Positions 8,111-17,170 of a stretch of DNA of 64,000 nucleotides are shown here, piece by piece. The stretch spans positions 62,001 to 126,000 of the forward strand of contig JARGFT010000005.1 in assembly GCA_029210645.1 (NCBI GenBank), read 5' to 3'. The first letter of the stretch is position 1. Each line of letters starts with the position of its first letter. The position numbers and the translations under genes were made by a program. The notes under the pieces are model-generated. The model worked only from the letters and a program-made list of their open reading frames with translations, searched no databases and was not told where the DNA came from. This stretch comes from Anaerosomatales bacterium. GTDB lineage: Bacteria; Actinomycetota; Coriobacteriia; Anaerosomatales; SLCP01.

Positions 8111-9709
8111 ATGTCACGCACTCCCCAGGCCCAGATTCGCCGAGAGGCGGCCCGCCGCCGAACCTTCGCGGTGATCAGCCACCCCGACGCCGGTAAGTCC
8201 ACGCTCACCGAAGCGCTGGCACTCCACGCCCACGTGATCGACGAGGCGGGAGCCGTGCACGGCAAGACCGGTCGCCGGGGAGTGACGAGTGACTGGATGG
8301 CCATGGAGCGCCAGAGAGGCATATCGGTGACCTCCGCTGCGCTCCAGTTCGAGTACCGCGAGTTGGTGTTGAACCTGCTCGACACCCCCGGTCACGCCGA
8401 CTTCTCGGAGGACACCTACCGGGTGCTCTCCGCAGTGGACTGTGCGGTGATGCTGCTCGACGCCGCCAAGGGTCTGGAGCCGCAGACGCTCAAACTCTTC
8501 GACGTGTGCCGCCACCGGGGCCTGCCGGTGATCACGTTCATCAACAAGTGGGACCGGCCCGGCCGTGAGGCACTCGACCTGCTCGATGAGATCGAGCAGC
8601 GACTCGGGATCACTCCGACGCCGGTGACCTGGCCTGTCGGCTATGCAGGAGGCTTCCAGGGGCTGATCGACCGGCGCGACCCGGATCGGGTCGTCCGGTT
8701 CTCGCGCACCGCAGGCGGGGCGACGGCCGCCGGCGAAGAGCATGTCCGCATCACCGATGAACTCGCGGAAGAGATGTCCGGTCTGCGGCCCGCACTCGAG
8801 GAGCTCGAGCTTCTTGACGGTATCGGTGCTCACCACGACGCCGGATCGTTTCTCGCGGGAGCGTCGACGCCGGTCTTCTTCGGTGCCGCAGTCTCGAACA
8901 TAGGGGTCCACCTGCTGCTCGACGCGATCGTCGACCTCGCGCCACCTGCCTCGGCGCGCTCCACACGCGATGGCGGCACGGTACCGGTCGACGCCGACTT
9001 CTCCGGACTCGTGTTCAAGGTGCAGGCGAACATGGACCCCGCCCACCGGGACCGGATCGCCTTTGTGCGCGTGTGCTCGGGAGTCTTCGAGCGGGGGATG
9101 GTCCTCACCCACACTGCTACCGGCCGTCCTTTCACGACCAAGTACGCACACTCGATGTTCGGCAGGGAGCGCACGTCGGTCGAGATCGCCTATCCCGGCG
9201 ACATCGTGGGGCTTGTCAACGCCGGAGCGCTGATCCCCGGCGACACGCTCACCGAGGGGCAGCAGGTCGAGTTCCCGCCGATGCCGGTGTTCGCACCCGA
9301 ACACTTCGCGACCGTGAGGACGACCGATCTCAGCCGCTCCAAGCAGTTCCGGCGAGGGGTGAGCCAGCTCGAGGCCGAGGGGGTCGTGCAGGTACTGGTC
9401 TCCGATCGCCGGGGCGGGCAGACCCCGGTGCTCGCCGCCGTCGGGCCGATGCAGTTCGAGGTCGTGCTCCACCGGCTCCAGCACGAGTTCGGAACACCCG
9501 CGGTACTCGACCCGCTGCCGTACACGGTCGCCCGGCGCACCGACCGCGCGGGTGAAGAGCAGCTCGGACGCATGCGCGGTGTCGAGGTGCTCACGCGCAC
9601 GCGCGACGGGGAGCTCCTCGCCCTCTTCATCGACGAGTGGCGCCTCGGCTCCGTCACCCGGGAGTTGCCCGATCTGATGCTGGAGCCACTGGTCGCCCAG
9701 GGGGCGTGA
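8111..9709 (+). CDS. prfC: Peptide chain release factor 3
   Basis: RF3 is the GTPase that removes RF1/RF2 from the ribosome after peptide release. The 532-residue protein has the P-loop SHPDAGKST at about 23-31, the switch region GRRGVTSDWMAMERQRGIS, DTPGHADF (G3) and NKWDR (G4), then EF-Tu-like domain 2 and the RF3 C-terminal domain (MQFEVVLHRLQHEFG). The switch region QRGISVTSAALQFEY matches RF3, not EF-G. Length is normal for the family. The ATG at 8111 follows a GGATCCC stretch, with no strong ribosome site. Confidence 0.97.
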   Translation: MSRTPQAQIRREAARRRTFAVISHPDAGKSTLTEALALHAHVIDEAGAVHGKTGRRGVTSDWMAMERQRGISVTSAALQFEYRELVLNLLDTPGHADFSEDTYRVLSAVDCAVMLLDAAKGLEPQTLKLFDVCRHRGLPVITFINKWDRPGREALDLLDEIEQRLGITPTPVTWPVGYAGGFQGLIDRRDPDRVVRFSRTAGGATAAGEEHVRITDELAEEMSGLRPALEELELLDGIGAHHDAGSFLAGASTPVFFGAAVSNIGVHLLLDAIVDLAPPASARSTRDGGTVPVDADFSGLVFKVQANMDPAHRDRIAFVRVCSGVFERGMVLTHTATGRPFTTKYAHSMFGRERTSVEIAYPGDIVGLVNAGALIPGDTLTEGQQVEFPPMPVFAPEHFATVRTTDLSRSKQFRRGVSQLEAEGVVQVLVSDRRGGQTPVLAAVGPMQFEVVLHRLQHEFGTPAVLDPLPYTVARRTDRAGEEQLGRMRGVEVLTRTRDGELLALFIDEWRLGSVTRELPDLMLEPLVAQGA

Positions 9710-9737
9710 GAGCGGAAGGATCGGACAGCAGACGGAA

Positions 9738-9764
9738 TTGTGCTGCCCGAGAGTCTGGTATACT
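9738..9764 (+). promoter_or_regulatory. Probable extended -10 promoter for transketolase
   Basis: TATACT at 9759-9764 is preceded by TG one base upstream, giving an extended -10. TTGTGC at 9738-9743 could be a -35 element, but the 15-base spacer is short. The transketolase ATG is about 120 bases downstream. Confidence 0.4.
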
Positions 9765-9885
9765 ACATGTTGTGGTGAGCGGGGCCGGTTGGACATCCTT
9801 CCGGTCTCGTTTGCTGTCCGACTCCGGCACCGAACGGGCATCAACAACGTAACCTGTCCATCACGGCGTAGTTGCGGAGAACACG

Positions 9886-11910
9886 ATGACGACACCCCGC
9901 GATGCCCTGAGCATCAACACGCTGCGTTTCCTCGCGGTCGACATGGTCCAGAAGGCGAACTCGGGGCATCCGGGCCTGCCGATGGGAGCAGCCCCGATGG
10001 CGTATACCCTCTGGGACCGGTATCTGAGCTTCGACCCGGAGCATCCGAAGTGGCCCGACCGCGATCGCTTCATCCTCTCAGCCGGTCACGGGTGCGCGCT
10101 GCTCTACGCGCTCCTTCACCTGGGCGGCTACGATCTTCCCATGTCCGAGCTTGAGGACTTCCGGCAGTGGGGCAGCCGCACCCCGGGGCATCCCGAGTAC
10201 GGGCTTACTTCCGGAGTCGAGGCGACTACCGGGCCGCTCGGGCAGGGCATCTCCAATGCGGTGGGCATGGCGATCGCCGAGGCATCCCTTGCGGCACACT
10301 ACAACCGGCCGGGTCACGAGATCGTCGACCACCACACCTACACGATATGCAGCGACGGCGATCTGATGGAGGGCGTGTCCGGCGAGGCGGCTTCGCTCGC
10401 CGGGCATCTCGGCCTCGGCAAGCTCATCGCGCTCTACGACGACAACCGGATCTCGATCGAGGGTTCGACAGACCTCGCCTTCACCGAGGACGTGGTGGCC
10501 CGCTTCGCCGCCTACGGCTGGCACGTGCAGCGTGTACAAGACGGTACCGACGTCGAAGCGATCGCATCGGCGATCGACGCCGCCCGCGAGGCGACCGACC
10601 GACCCTCGCTCATCGCGGTGCGCACGCACATCGGCTACGGCAGCCCCAACAAGCAGGACACCGCGTCGGCGCATGGAGAGCCGCTCGGGGCGGACGAGGT
10701 GCGGCTCACCAAGGGGCACCTCGGCTGGCCGCTCGAGCCGGCGTTCCACGTGCCCGACGAGGTGCGCGAGCGCTTCGGTGTCGCCGCGTCACGCGGTGCT
10801 CAGATGCGGGCCGCCTGGCACGAGCGCTTCGAGGCATACCGGCAGGCGTTCCCGGCCGAGGGAGCCGAGTTCGAGCGGCGGATGCGCGGGCGGCTCCCCG
10901 AAGGCTGGGAAGCCGATCTTCCTGTGTTTCGCGCAGAGAACGGTGCGATGGCCACGCGCGAAGCGGGTGGCAAGGTGATGAACGCCATCGCCGCGCGCGT
11001 GCCCGAGCTCATGGGCGGCTCGGCCGACCTCTCTCCGAGCACCAAGACGGTTCTGAAGGACTACGAAGGCTTCGCTGCGGACAACCATGCCGGTCGAAAC
11101 CTGCACTTCGGTGTACGCGAACACGCCATGGGATCGGTCGTCAACGGCATGGCGTATCACGGCGGCTTCGTGCCGTACGGCTCGACCTTCCTGACCTTCT
11201 CTGACTACATGCGTCCGCCGATCAGAATCGCAGCGCTGAGCCACCTGCACGCGATCCACGTCTTCACGCACGACAGCATCGGACTCGGCGAGGACGGCCC
11301 CACTCATCAGCCCGTCGAGCATCTTGCAGTTCTGCGCGCGATACCCAACGTGCTGGTCGTACGGCCGGCCGACGCGAACGAGACCGCCGGGGCGTGGCGT
11401 ATCGCCCTCACCGAGACCGGGCGTCCGACTCTGCTCGCGCTCTCGCGCCAGAAGCTTCCCGTCCTCGACCCTGCTGAGTACCCGGGCGTGACCGAGGGCG
11501 TTGCACGCGGTGCCTACGTGCTTGCCGACGCGGACGGAGGACAGCCGCACGCTGCCCTCCTTGCCACCGGTTCCGAGGTGCAGCTCGCACTCACTGTGCG
11601 GGAGAAGCTCGCGCACGAAGGGATTCACGTGCGGGTCGTGAGCATGCCCTGCATCGAGCTCTTCGCCGAGCAGCCGGAGTCGTATCGCGAGAGCGTCGTT
11701 CCTCCCGGCGTGCCAGTGGTTGCGGTGGAGGCCGGCGTCACGCTCGGCTGGACCACCTACCTCGGCGGCGGCGTGGCAGCGGTCGGCCTCGACCGGTTCG
11801 GCGCATCCGCGCCCGGAGAGGTCGCCATGGCGAAGCTCGGTTTCACGGTCGAGGCGGTGGCAGGGCGAGTGCGCCGCGCCGTGGACGACGCCGGCCCCGT
11901 CATGTGGTGA
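9886..11910 (+). CDS. tkt: Transketolase
   Basis: This thiamine-diphosphate enzyme moves two-carbon units in the non-oxidative pentose phosphate pathway. The 674-residue protein has the N-terminal motif [15 protein letters not shown] with a catalytic histidine, the ThDP/Mg motif [13 protein letters not shown] running on to DDNRISI, the pyrimidine domain with [37 protein letters not shown], and a C-terminal domain with [10 protein letters not shown]. Length and domain order are complete. GCGGAG lies 8 bases before the ATG. It is a stand-alone gene, unlike the split transketolase halves of many anaerobes. Confidence 0.97.
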   Translation: MTTPRDALSINTLRFLAVDMVQKANSGHPGLPMGAAPMAYTLWDRYLSFDPEHPKWPDRDRFILSAGHGCALLYALLHLGGYDLPMSELEDFRQWGSRTPGHPEYGLTSGVEATTGPLGQGISNAVGMAIAEASLAAHYNRPGHEIVDHHTYTICSDGDLMEGVSGEAASLAGHLGLGKLIALYDDNRISIEGSTDLAFTEDVVARFAAYGWHVQRVQDGTDVEAIASAIDAAREATDRPSLIAVRTHIGYGSPNKQDTASAHGEPLGADEVRLTKGHLGWPLEPAFHVPDEVRERFGVAASRGAQMRAAWHERFEAYRQAFPAEGAEFERRMRGRLPEGWEADLPVFRAENGAMATREAGGKVMNAIAARVPELMGGSADLSPSTKTVLKDYEGFAADNHAGRNLHFGVREHAMGSVVNGMAYHGGFVPYGSTFLTFSDYMRPPIRIAALSHLHAIHVFTHDSIGLGEDGPTHQPVEHLAVLRAIPNVLVVRPADANETAGAWRIALTETGRPTLLALSRQKLPVLDPAEYPGVTEGVARGAYVLADADGGQPHAALLATGSEVQLALTVREKLAHEGIHVRVVSMPCIELFAEQPESYRESVVPPGVPVVAVEAGVTLGWTTYLGGGVAAVGLDRFGASAPGEVAMAKLGFTVEAVAGRVRRAVDDAGPVMW

Positions 11911-12037
11911 GGCGGATCTCCAGCGGAGGCCCCGGCGCCACTTGAGCGAAGTCAAAGCGTTCACGTGTCATGAGGGCGCATCATGTGAGGACGCGCGGCG
12001 CGGCAGCGTCGATACGTCACGGTCACAGGAGCACCTC

Positions 12038-12334
12038 ATGCCAGTCACCTCGAGCGTCACGGTACGCACCATCGCGTTTCTCGATGCCTTCCAGAAGGAG
12101 CGTGGCAGGCCGAGTACCATCAAGGTCCATGTGCCGGCGAGCGGCATGAGCGCATCCGAACTTGCGACCGAACTCGGTTTGCCGCTCGACCGCGTCGAAG
12201 GCGTCTTCCTCAACCACGTCATCTGTGGACTCGACGCGATGGTGCACCCGGGCGACCGCGTGACCTTCGTGCCGCATGGCACTCCCGCGTCGCACCCCGC
12301 CTTCTTCGGGCCGTTCATCACGCGGCGCGGTTAG
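12038..12334 (+). CDS. ThiS/MoaD-like small sulfur-carrier-fold protein
   Basis: The 98-residue protein has the beta-grasp pattern of MoaD/ThiS-type proteins: an early strand TVRTIAFLDAF, a helix with SASELATELGLP, then VEGVFLNHVICGLDAMVHPGDRVTFVP, which matches the VxVNxxxxxxDxxLxDGDxVxxxP signature. It does not end in the Gly-Gly needed for sulfur transfer; the C-terminus is FGPFITRRG. It is therefore probably a non-carrier relative, such as the ubiquitin-like part of Mut7-C proteins. AGGAG is 7 bases before the ATG at 12038. Confidence 0.65.
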   Translation: MPVTSSVTVRTIAFLDAFQKERGRPSTIKVHVPASGMSASELATELGLPLDRVEGVFLNHVICGLDAMVHPGDRVTFVPHGTPASHPAFFGPFITRRG

Positions 12335-12728
12335 TAGTCGCCTCCTCAGGAGGCACAGCCGGGCCCACGCGCCCTCACGGGGCACATACAACACAAGGAG
12401 GCGCCACGATTCCGGCTGGAGGTGGAACGTGATGACCGAGAAGAGCCACTGGCCGTTCAGCACCGACGAGGAGATACGCGGAGCCCGGGGACGCAGGCGT
12501 TCGCGAGGGGAGAGTGGGAACGCACTCCATGCGAACCAGGCGATGTCCCGACGGCTTGTCCGTCACGATCGATTGATCGTCGGCGGCAGGGCCCATGCGA
12601 AGAAGAGCGGACTGAGCTAGGAGCGCACCTCAGCGGGATGATGGAGACCTATCGGAGGACCGGCGACATAGTGCAAGCTATCAGCCAGGGCGTGCGGTAA
12701 GGTCCGGGACCCGGACGAGGGGGAGAGC
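12335..12728 (+). other. Intergenic region with a hairpin and a possible decayed gene
   Basis: GCCTCC-TCA-GGAGGC at 12340-12354 forms a short perfect hairpin just after the ThiS-like stop. GGAGG at 12418-12422 introduces the small frame listed separately. A second frame near 12620-12700 reads HLSGMMETYRRTGDIVQAISQGVR before a stop and looks protein-like, although it has no start of its own. The two pieces in different frames may be remnants of one gene, but I cannot name it. Confidence 0.35.
12432..12620 (+). CDS. Possible small protein or gene remnant, 62 residues
   Basis: The ATG is 9 bases after GGAGG, a good ribosome site. The first residues, MTEKSHWPFSTDEEIR, look like real protein, whereas the rest is arginine-rich and ends KKSGLS. 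A frameshift shortly after residue 16 would explain the change of character. No family is recognised. Confidence 0.3.
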   Translation: MTEKSHWPFSTDEEIRGARGRRRSRGESGNALHANQAMSRRLVRHDRLIVGGRAHAKKSGLS

Positions 12729-13814
12729 ATGAACGACTTGCGAGGTCTTGCTCCGCACTGGCTGTGGAAGGCAGGCGTGCGCGGGTGGCTGCTCGGCGGC
12801 GTGCTCGTCACCGTCGCGGCGATCGGCTGGTTCGTCGGCTTCACCTCCGGGCTCATCGTCCCGCTGATCGTCGCAGTCATCCTCGGCGTACTGTTCGTGC
12901 CGGTGGTGGACCTGCTCAAGGCCAGGGGTGTGCCGCGTCAGGTGGGGGCCGTCGCAGTCATGATCTTCGTCGTCGCGCTGGCAGTTGTGGCCGTGTGGCT
13001 GACGGTAGCCGGCGTCATCGATCAGGGCGACGAGATCGTCAGGCAGACCCGCGGCGGCACCGAAGCTGCCGGTGCGTGGCTGGAGACGCTCGATCTTGAC
13101 CCCGCCGTGCTGGATCGTGTGTATGAAGAGGGCGAGAAGGCCCTGCCGCGTCTGGCCACGGGTGCGGCGACGTTCTTCACCGGAGGTCTGTCCGGGTTCG
13201 CTTCCTTCATCTTCGGCGCGTTCCTCGGCTTCTTCATGCTCTACTACATCCTCGTCGACTGGAGGAACCTCTCGGCGTGGTTCGGCGCGCACCTCGGCGT
13301 GCCGGCGGATCTCGGCGAGGGCATCGTGCTCGACTCGACGGCAGCGGTCCGCCAGTACTTCAAGGGCCTGACGATCTCGGCCATCGTGGTGGCCGTGCTC
13401 ATCGGTCTTGCGATGTGGGCGCTCGGCTTACCTCTCGCAGCGACCATCGCTGTCGTGACGTTCATCACCGCGTACATCCCGTTCCTGGGCGCGATCGTCT
13501 CGGGCGCGTTCGCCTTCGTGGTCGCTCTCGGAGCGGGCGGTGCGGCCAAGGCGTTCATCGTCCTGGCCGTGGTCCTTGTTACCCAGAACGTCATTCAGAC
13601 GATCGTCCAGAATCACTACGCGAGCCAGGAGCTCGAGCTCCATCCTCTGGCCACGCTCATCGGGACGATCCTGGGCGGTACGTTCGGCGGGCTGATCGGC
13701 GCGATGCTCGGTGCGCCGGTGATGGCGGTCGTCGTCCGCACGGCGGCGCGTGTCAGAGCGTACGCGGACAGAACCGCCGTGCCTGCGGAGGTTCCCGGGG
13801 AGGCGGGTGTCTGA
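12729..13814 (+). CDS. AI-2E family transporter (TqsA/PerM-like)
   Basis: The 361-residue integral membrane protein has about eight hydrophobic segments: two or three close to the N-terminus, a soluble stretch (about 95-145), then a paired C-terminal set. PLAATIAVVTFITAYIPFLGAIVSG is the family's characteristic conserved motif, and NHYASQELELHPLATLIGTILGG with GLIGAMLGAPVMAVV closes the domain. Members export small molecules or exchange ions; the substrate here is unknown. GAGGGGGAGAGC leads into the ATG. Confidence 0.92.
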   Translation: MNDLRGLAPHWLWKAGVRGWLLGGVLVTVAAIGWFVGFTSGLIVPLIVAVILGVLFVPVVDLLKARGVPRQVGAVAVMIFVVALAVVAVWLTVAGVIDQGDEIVRQTRGGTEAAGAWLETLDLDPAVLDRVYEEGEKALPRLATGAATFFTGGLSGFASFIFGAFLGFFMLYYILVDWRNLSAWFGAHLGVPADLGEGIVLDSTAAVRQYFKGLTISAIVVAVLIGLAMWALGLPLAATIAVVTFITAYIPFLGAIVSGAFAFVVALGAGGAAKAFIVLAVVLVTQNVIQTIVQNHYASQELELHPLATLIGTILGGTFGGLIGAMLGAPVMAVVVRTAARVRAYADRTAVPAEVPGEAGV

Positions 13815-13923
13815 GGGCGCCGCGCCGCGACAACCGTCGCTTCCTATACCCCGGCGGGCATAACAAAGGTAGAGCAACGCCCAATCCGGGGCGCGAGTAG
13901 CCCCGTGACTTAGGAGGATGACG

Positions 13924-14043
13924 ATGAGCGACAACAGGCAAGAGACACGCCTTCCAAGCGAACCGTCGCGGGCCTGCGGCCGGGAGGGGCGAGATGGCGC
14001 GGATGCGATCGGTCGGGGACGTACTGCACGGCGGGCAGGTTGA
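13924..14043 (+). CDS. Possible 39-residue peptide of unknown function
   Basis: AGGAGG is placed 6 bases before the ATG at 13924 (and abuts the ATG at 13918), an excellent ribosome site in a region with no other gene. The peptide is polar and basic with one cysteine and resembles nothing I know. It may be a leader peptide, a remnant or a chance frame. Confidence 0.25.
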   Translation: MSDNRQETRLPSEPSRACGREGRDGADAIGRGRTARRAG

Positions 14044-14076
14044 TGAGAGGGCCCGTTTGTTCCGGGCAGTTTCACC

Positions 14077-14466
14077 TTACGCCACGCGCTCGACCTCAAC
14101 TGGCACCAGGGACAGTTCCGGGCTGATCGAACGGGCGGTCGGCCGGAGACGCAGCAGAGTGCCGATGCCGGCAGGGCGCGTTCCGTACATGAGGATCAAG
14201 CTGACCATTCCGATACTGAACGCGAGGCTCAGGCTGTTCGTGATCAGCAGCGCGCGGGTTCCTGAGGTAAGCAGCACGTTGAGGGCGTAGACCTCCATCA
14301 GGAGCAGTCCGGCAAGGACGCTCAGCCACATCGTGAGACTCAGGTCATGCGCGGAGCGGGTGACTAGAATGCGCCTGATCTGCGGGATGTAGCCCGCGCA
14401 CAGGATGATACCGCCGCCGAGTTGAAGCATGTCCATGAGTCCAGCCACGTGAAGAGCCCTTTCCAT
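14077..14466 (-). CDS. PQ-loop/SemiSWEET-like small membrane protein
   Basis: The protein of about 129 residues has three hydrophobic segments and the PQ motif in GGIILCAGYIPQIRRILVTRSAHDLSLTMW, followed by EVYALNVLLTSGTRALLITNSLSL. This is one half of the MtN3/PQ-loop transporter fold, as in bacterial SemiSWEETs that work as dimers. The start is uncertain: ATG 14466 gives MERALHVAG, ATG 14436 would start right at the domain, and a GTG at 14559 would add a non-conserved leader. None has a strong ribosome site. The transported compound is unknown. Confidence 0.7.
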   Translation of the reverse strand: MERALHVAGLMDMLQLGGGIILCAGYIPQIRRILVTRSAHDLSLTMWLSVLAGLLLMEVYALNVLLTSGTRALLITNSLSLAFSIGMVSLILMYGTRPAGIGTLLRLRPTARSISPELSLVPVEVERVA

Positions 14467-14875
14467 TGAGAGTGCCGTCTGCGATGCGCTGTGAACGAGT
14501 GCAGACAGAGCGTAGGGCGCAGGCGCCATGGATACCAGATGCTGTTGCCGTGCCGTCACCTAGATGTAGTCGCCCGGATGCGAACGCCCGGCCAGACACA
14601 CAGCGGGGTCCCGGACCGCCTTCGCATAGAAATGCATATTCTTGTATACCCCCAGGAAGCACAGCGTTTCTTGAGGAAGGGGCATGCGACAGGTTTGCGA
14701 TGCTCAGCGACTTGCGTTACGGTTGTAGCGCTCCCCTCTTGGATGTGGCCAGACTTACTGGCGCGTCTTGCTTTGCATCGGCGGTAAGGTTGCTTGCATT
14801 GTAAGGTGTGCGGTGGGTCCCGGTCGTCGAGTGTGGGGTCGACACGTAACCGGAGAAGACCGGGAGGTCGCACAC
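14467..14875. other. Divergent intergenic region before the amino-acid ABC operon
   Basis: About 400 bases without a convincing gene. Near 14773-14806 two similar 17-base units stand in tandem: TTGCATCGGCGGTAAGG, then TTGCTTGCATTGTAAGG. These could be overlapping promoter elements or a repeated regulator site for the ABC operon. No riboswitch or T-box structure is apparent. Confidence 0.4.
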
Positions 14876-15667
14876 ATGAAGCGCACCAGGAAATGGATCG
14901 TGATCGCAGCACTTGCGGCGGTGGCGTCGCTCGCGCTCGTCGGCTGCGGGGGTGACGGAGCGGACAACGGCGATGCAGACGGTGCCGAGCCGTTCGTCTT
15001 CGCGAACAGCGGCGCGTACAAGCCCTTCAGCTTCGACCAGGGTGGCGAGATCGTCGGCTTCGATGTCGACATCGCCAACGAGATCGCCGAGCGCATCGGC
15101 AGGACACCGGAGATGGTGTCCCCGGTTCCCTTCGACACGCTGATCCAGGGCCTGCGCGACGGGCGCTACGACGCGCTGGTGGCAAGCCACGGCATCACCG
15201 ACGAGCGCAAGGAACAGGTCGACTTCTCGCGTCCTTACTATCGCTCGGGTGCTCAGACGTTCGTAGCCGAAGACAACACGACGATCACCTCCACCGATGA
15301 TCTGCCGGGCGCGAGGATCGGTGTCGTGAAGGCGTCGACCTATCTGGCGCTCGCGCAGGACATCACCGGTGAAGGCAACGTCACCACGTACGAGAGTGAC
15401 ATCGTCGCACTGCAGGATCTCACCACCGGCAGGCTCGATGCGGTCATCACCGACAAGCTCGTCGGCTTCATCGCCATGGACGAGTCCGACCTTGCCATCA
15501 AGGCCGTTGGCGACGTCCTCGAGCAAGACGAGATGGGTATCGCCGTCCAGAAGGGCGACACCGAGCTTCTGAACGCGGTCAACGATGCCCTCGAAGAGAT
15601 GATCGCGGACGGCACCTACGAGGAGATCAGCCTGCGCTGGTTCCCCGAGAACATTCTCGGCGAGTAG
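14876..15667 (+). CDS. Amino-acid ABC transporter substrate-binding lipoprotein
   Basis: The 263-residue protein has a lipoprotein signal ending in LVGC (lipidated Cys at about 22) and a SBP_bac_3 domain. FANSGAYKPFSFDQGGEIVGFDVDIANEIAERIG, DTLIQGLRDGRYDALV, ITDERKEQVDFSRPYY and IADGTYEEISLRWF are the standard signatures of polar amino-acid receptors. An arginine (ERKEQVDFSRPY region) and an aspartate would hold the ligand backbone. GGGAGG precedes the ATG at 14876. It heads an operon with permease and ATPase. The exact amino acid is not determined. Confidence 0.94.
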   Translation: MKRTRKWIVIAALAAVASLALVGCGGDGADNGDADGAEPFVFANSGAYKPFSFDQGGEIVGFDVDIANEIAERIGRTPEMVSPVPFDTLIQGLRDGRYDALVASHGITDERKEQVDFSRPYYRSGAQTFVAEDNTTITSTDDLPGARIGVVKASTYLALAQDITGEGNVTTYESDIVALQDLTTGRLDAVITDKLVGFIAMDESDLAIKAVGDVLEQDEMGIAVQKGDTELLNAVNDALEEMIADGTYEEISLRWFPENILGE

Positions 15668-15742
15668 CCGCCACCTACACGTAGGCCCGGATGGGGCCGA
15701 CCGCAGCGTCGGTCGGCTCCATCTCGCTGAAGGAGGTCATCC

Positions 15743-16411
15743 TTGCTTTCGTCCCTGTCGCAAGTCGTCGACATGCACTTCTTCGCGTTCCTGCGGGCAA
15801 CCGGCGTCACGCTCCAGCTCACTGCCGTGTCGCTCGCACTCGCGGTGGTCATCGGCTTGGCGTTCGCGTTCCTCAAGCTGTCGAGGAACCCGATCGCGAA
15901 TCTGCTGGCCAACGCCTACATCGGCGTCGTGCGGGGCACCCCGCTCATCGTACTGCTCATGTTCCTGTACTTCGGGATATCGTCGATCGTGGTGCTTACG
16001 TCGTTTTGGGCCGGCTCGTTCGCGCTCGCCATCCACGCCGGCGCGTACGTCGCCGAGATCTTCCGCGGCACCATCCAGAGCATCGATCACGGCCAGCACG
16101 AGGCCGCACGCTCGCTCGGCATGTCACGGCGCCTGTCCATGCGGCTCATCATCCTGCCGCAGGCGTTTCGGCGTGCCATCCCGCCACTCGGCAACCAGTT
16201 CATCATCGGGCTGAAAGACTCATCACTCGTCGCATTTCTCGGTGTGTCCGAGATCTACAGCACGGCGATGACGGCCGCGGCGGCCAACTTCAGGCCGTTC
16301 GAGACCTACCTCGTGGCGGGTCTCTACTATCTCGTCCTCGTGCTCATCTTCACTGTGCTCGTGAACCGGCTCGAGCTGAAGCTGACCCCGGACAGGAGGG
16401 CTGCGGCGTGA
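15743..16411 (+). CDS. Amino-acid ABC transporter permease (HisM/GlnP type)
   Basis: The 222-residue inner-membrane protein has about five transmembrane segments and the ABC coupling motif [55 protein letters not shown] at the N-terminus and [17 protein letters not shown] are typical of the His/Glu/Gln/Arg family. AAGGAGGT just upstream strongly supports the TTG start at 15743; the next ATG, at 15773, is too far away. The permease would act as a homodimer because no second permease is encoded. Confidence 0.95.
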   Translation: MLSSLSQVVDMHFFAFLRATGVTLQLTAVSLALAVVIGLAFAFLKLSRNPIANLLANAYIGVVRGTPLIVLLMFLYFGISSIVVLTSFWAGSFALAIHAGAYVAEIFRGTIQSIDHGQHEAARSLGMSRRLSMRLIILPQAFRRAIPPLGNQFIIGLKDSSLVAFLGVSEIYSTAMTAAAANFRPFETYLVAGLYYLVLVLIFTVLVNRLELKLTPDRRAAA

Positions 16412-17145
16412 ATGTCATAGAGACGCGGAACCTGCACAAACACTTCGGTGAACTACACGTGCTCAAAGGGATCGACCTTACCGTCGCCGAGGGTGAGGTC
16501 GTGGTCATCATCGGTCCGTCGGGATCGGGCAAGTCGACACTGCTGCGCTGCCTCAACTTCCTCGAGTTTCCCGACGAGGGCTCCGAGGTGCTTCTCGACG
16601 GTGAGCCTATCGATCCGGCGAGCAATAACCTCGACAAGGTGCGGGAGCGCATGGGCATGGTGTTCCAGCACTTCTACCTCTTCCCACACAAGAACGTACT
16701 CAACAACATCACCATCGCACCGGAGAACGTGAAAGGAATGACGCGTGCGAAAGCCAAGGAGATCGCGCGCGATCTCCTTGGCAAAGTCGGGCTGCCCGAC
16801 AAGGAGAAGGCATGGCCTTCGCAGCTCTCGGGCGGTCAGAAGCAGCGAGTGGCCATCGCCCGCGCGTTGGCGATGGACCCGGAGATCATGCTGTTCGACG
16901 AGGTTACTTCGGCGCTCGACCCTGAGCTCGTGGCCGAGGTGCTCCAGGTCATCCAGGACCTGGCGGCAGGCGGCATGACGATGGTCATGGTCACGCACGA
17001 GATGGGCTTCGCACGCGAGGTCGCCGACCGCGTGATCATGATGGATGACGGCATGATCATCGAAGAGGGTGAGCCTGCCGCGTTCTTCGCCAACCCGACC
17101 GAGGAGCGCACAAAGACGTTCCTCGGACAGGTGCTGCACGCGTAG
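16408..17145 (+). CDS. Amino-acid ABC transporter ATP-binding protein (GlnQ type)
   Basis: The 245-residue ATPase starts with GTG overlapping the permease stop (GTGA), so the two are translationally coupled. It has Walker [15 protein letters not shown]-loop [10 protein letters not shown], signature [15 protein letters not shown], Walker [16 protein letters not shown] and switch [14 protein letters not shown]. The EVTSALDPE variant is diagnostic for polar amino-acid importers. Insertions are absent and length is normal. Confidence 0.96.
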   Translation: MNVIETRNLHKHFGELHVLKGIDLTVAEGEVVVIIGPSGSGKSTLLRCLNFLEFPDEGSEVLLDGEPIDPASNNLDKVRERMGMVFQHFYLFPHKNVLNNITIAPENVKGMTRAKAKEIARDLLGKVGLPDKEKAWPSQLSGGQKQRVAIARALAMDPEIMLFDEVTSALDPELVAEVLQVIQDLAAGGMTMVMVTHEMGFAREVADRVIMMDDGMIIEEGEPAAFFANPTEERTKTFLGQVLHA

Positions 17146-17170
17146 AAAAGTCGTGAGGGAGGTGGCGTTC

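Noticed and set aside
8114-9895. A 593-codon frame antisense to prfC
   Set aside because: Low-complexity, histidine- and arginine-rich sequence with no domains; RF3 on the plus strand explains the region fully.
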